From: Pseudomonas viridiflava
Lineage (GTDB): Bacteria > Pseudomonadota > Gammaproteobacteria > Pseudomonadales > Pseudomonadaceae
Assembly: GCF_900601905.1 (NCBI RefSeq)
Contig: NZ_UWFA01000170.1
Span: forward strand, 186,001-250,000
DNA: 64,000 nucleotides
Direction of reading: 5' to 3'
Positions 63,837-64,000 of the stretch are shown here, piece after piece; the stretch's first letter is position 1; each line of letters starts with the position of its first letter. The notes under the pieces are model-generated. The model was given only the letters and a program-made list of their open reading frames with translations. It was not told the DNA's origin and made no database searches. The translations under genes and the position numbers were made by a program.

Positions 63837-63970
63837 GACGTTTGCACGCTCGGTAAACTCCGGCAAGCTTGCCGCTGAACAGGTTAATGGTTAGCGTGTG
63901 CGCACGTCGTCATGTCGAATCAAGATCCACGCCGACCTACCTGAATGACTCCTTGAAAGGATTGCCCAAA

Positions 63971-64000
63971 GTGCCGACTCCGCCCGCCACTTCGCCCTTG
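63971..64000 (+). CDS. hutC: Start of a divergent gene, probably hutC (partial)
   Basis: A GTG codon preceded by AAAGGA opens [10 protein letters not shown] before the window ends. Position and orientation opposite hutF behind a HutC-type site make the histidine-utilisation repressor the best guess. The visible ten codons alone cannot prove it. Confidence 0.5.
   Translation, partial: MPTPPATSPL

Overview
The window is chromosomal DNA from a Pseudomonas, most likely of the P. fluorescens lineage. The evidence is high-GC coding sequence, the choline/glycine-betaine-to-glycine gene set in its typical Pseudomonas order, glutathione-independent formaldehyde dehydrogenase, hutF, opgGH, and more than twenty intergenic REP-type inverted repeats of the kind that fill fluorescent pseudomonad genomes. 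I saw no rRNA, tRNA, CRISPR array, transposase or integrase.

Layout. 1-2.7 kb is an accessory module: a DUF2515-like protein, translationally coupled to two tandem paralogues of a small membrane-anchored protein that looks like an immunity protein. 2.8-8.5 kb is a minus-strand operon: LacI regulator, periplasmic binding protein, two permeases, ATPase and a GpdQ-like phosphodiesterase. 8.7-17.3 kb holds housekeeping genes: srkA, rarD, gcvR, malate synthase glcB, a response regulator, and a cNMP-binding/CBS/DUF294 protein coupled to a DEDDh exonuclease. 17.3-21.0 kb is an AT-rich island: a cluster of DnaA-box-like repeats, then a minus-strand set of one or two tiny peptide ORFs, a strong hairpin, the C-terminal part of a YcaO cyclodehydratase and an ABC exporter. 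This reads as a compact or decayed ribosomal-peptide (RiPP) locus.

21.1-40.5 kb is the betaine/one-carbon supercluster. gbcA and gbcB demethylate glycine betaine, soxBDAG oxidises sarcosine to glycine with release of one-carbon units, glyA and ltaE interconvert glycine, serine and threonine, purU releases formate from formyl-THF, and fdhA removes formaldehyde. It is interrupted by an AT-rich 229-residue gene lying between two perfect 45-bp copies of the gbcB 3' end, and it also contains a chemoreceptor, a zapA/zapB-like pair, a TraX-like protein and an AlaC-like aminotransferase. glcB (glyoxylate use) and gcvR (glycine cleavage control) nearby fit the same metabolism.

40.6-46.2 kb is one 1852-codon gene for a large toxin-like protein. 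46.3-64 kb is mainly envelope and carbon storage genes: a DUF2780 protein, a YihG-type acyltransferase, a retropepsin-like protein, opgGH (osmoregulated periplasmic glucans), dtd, pip, glgP, a DUF3999 protein, fbp, a DUF924 protein, a small lipoprotein, a lipocalin, and finally hutF with a HutC-type operator and the first codons of a divergent gene that is probably hutC.

The likeliest places for new biology are the YcaO/ABC/short-peptide island, the tandem DUF2515/immunity module, the gene captured between duplicated gbcB ends, and the giant toxin-like gene.
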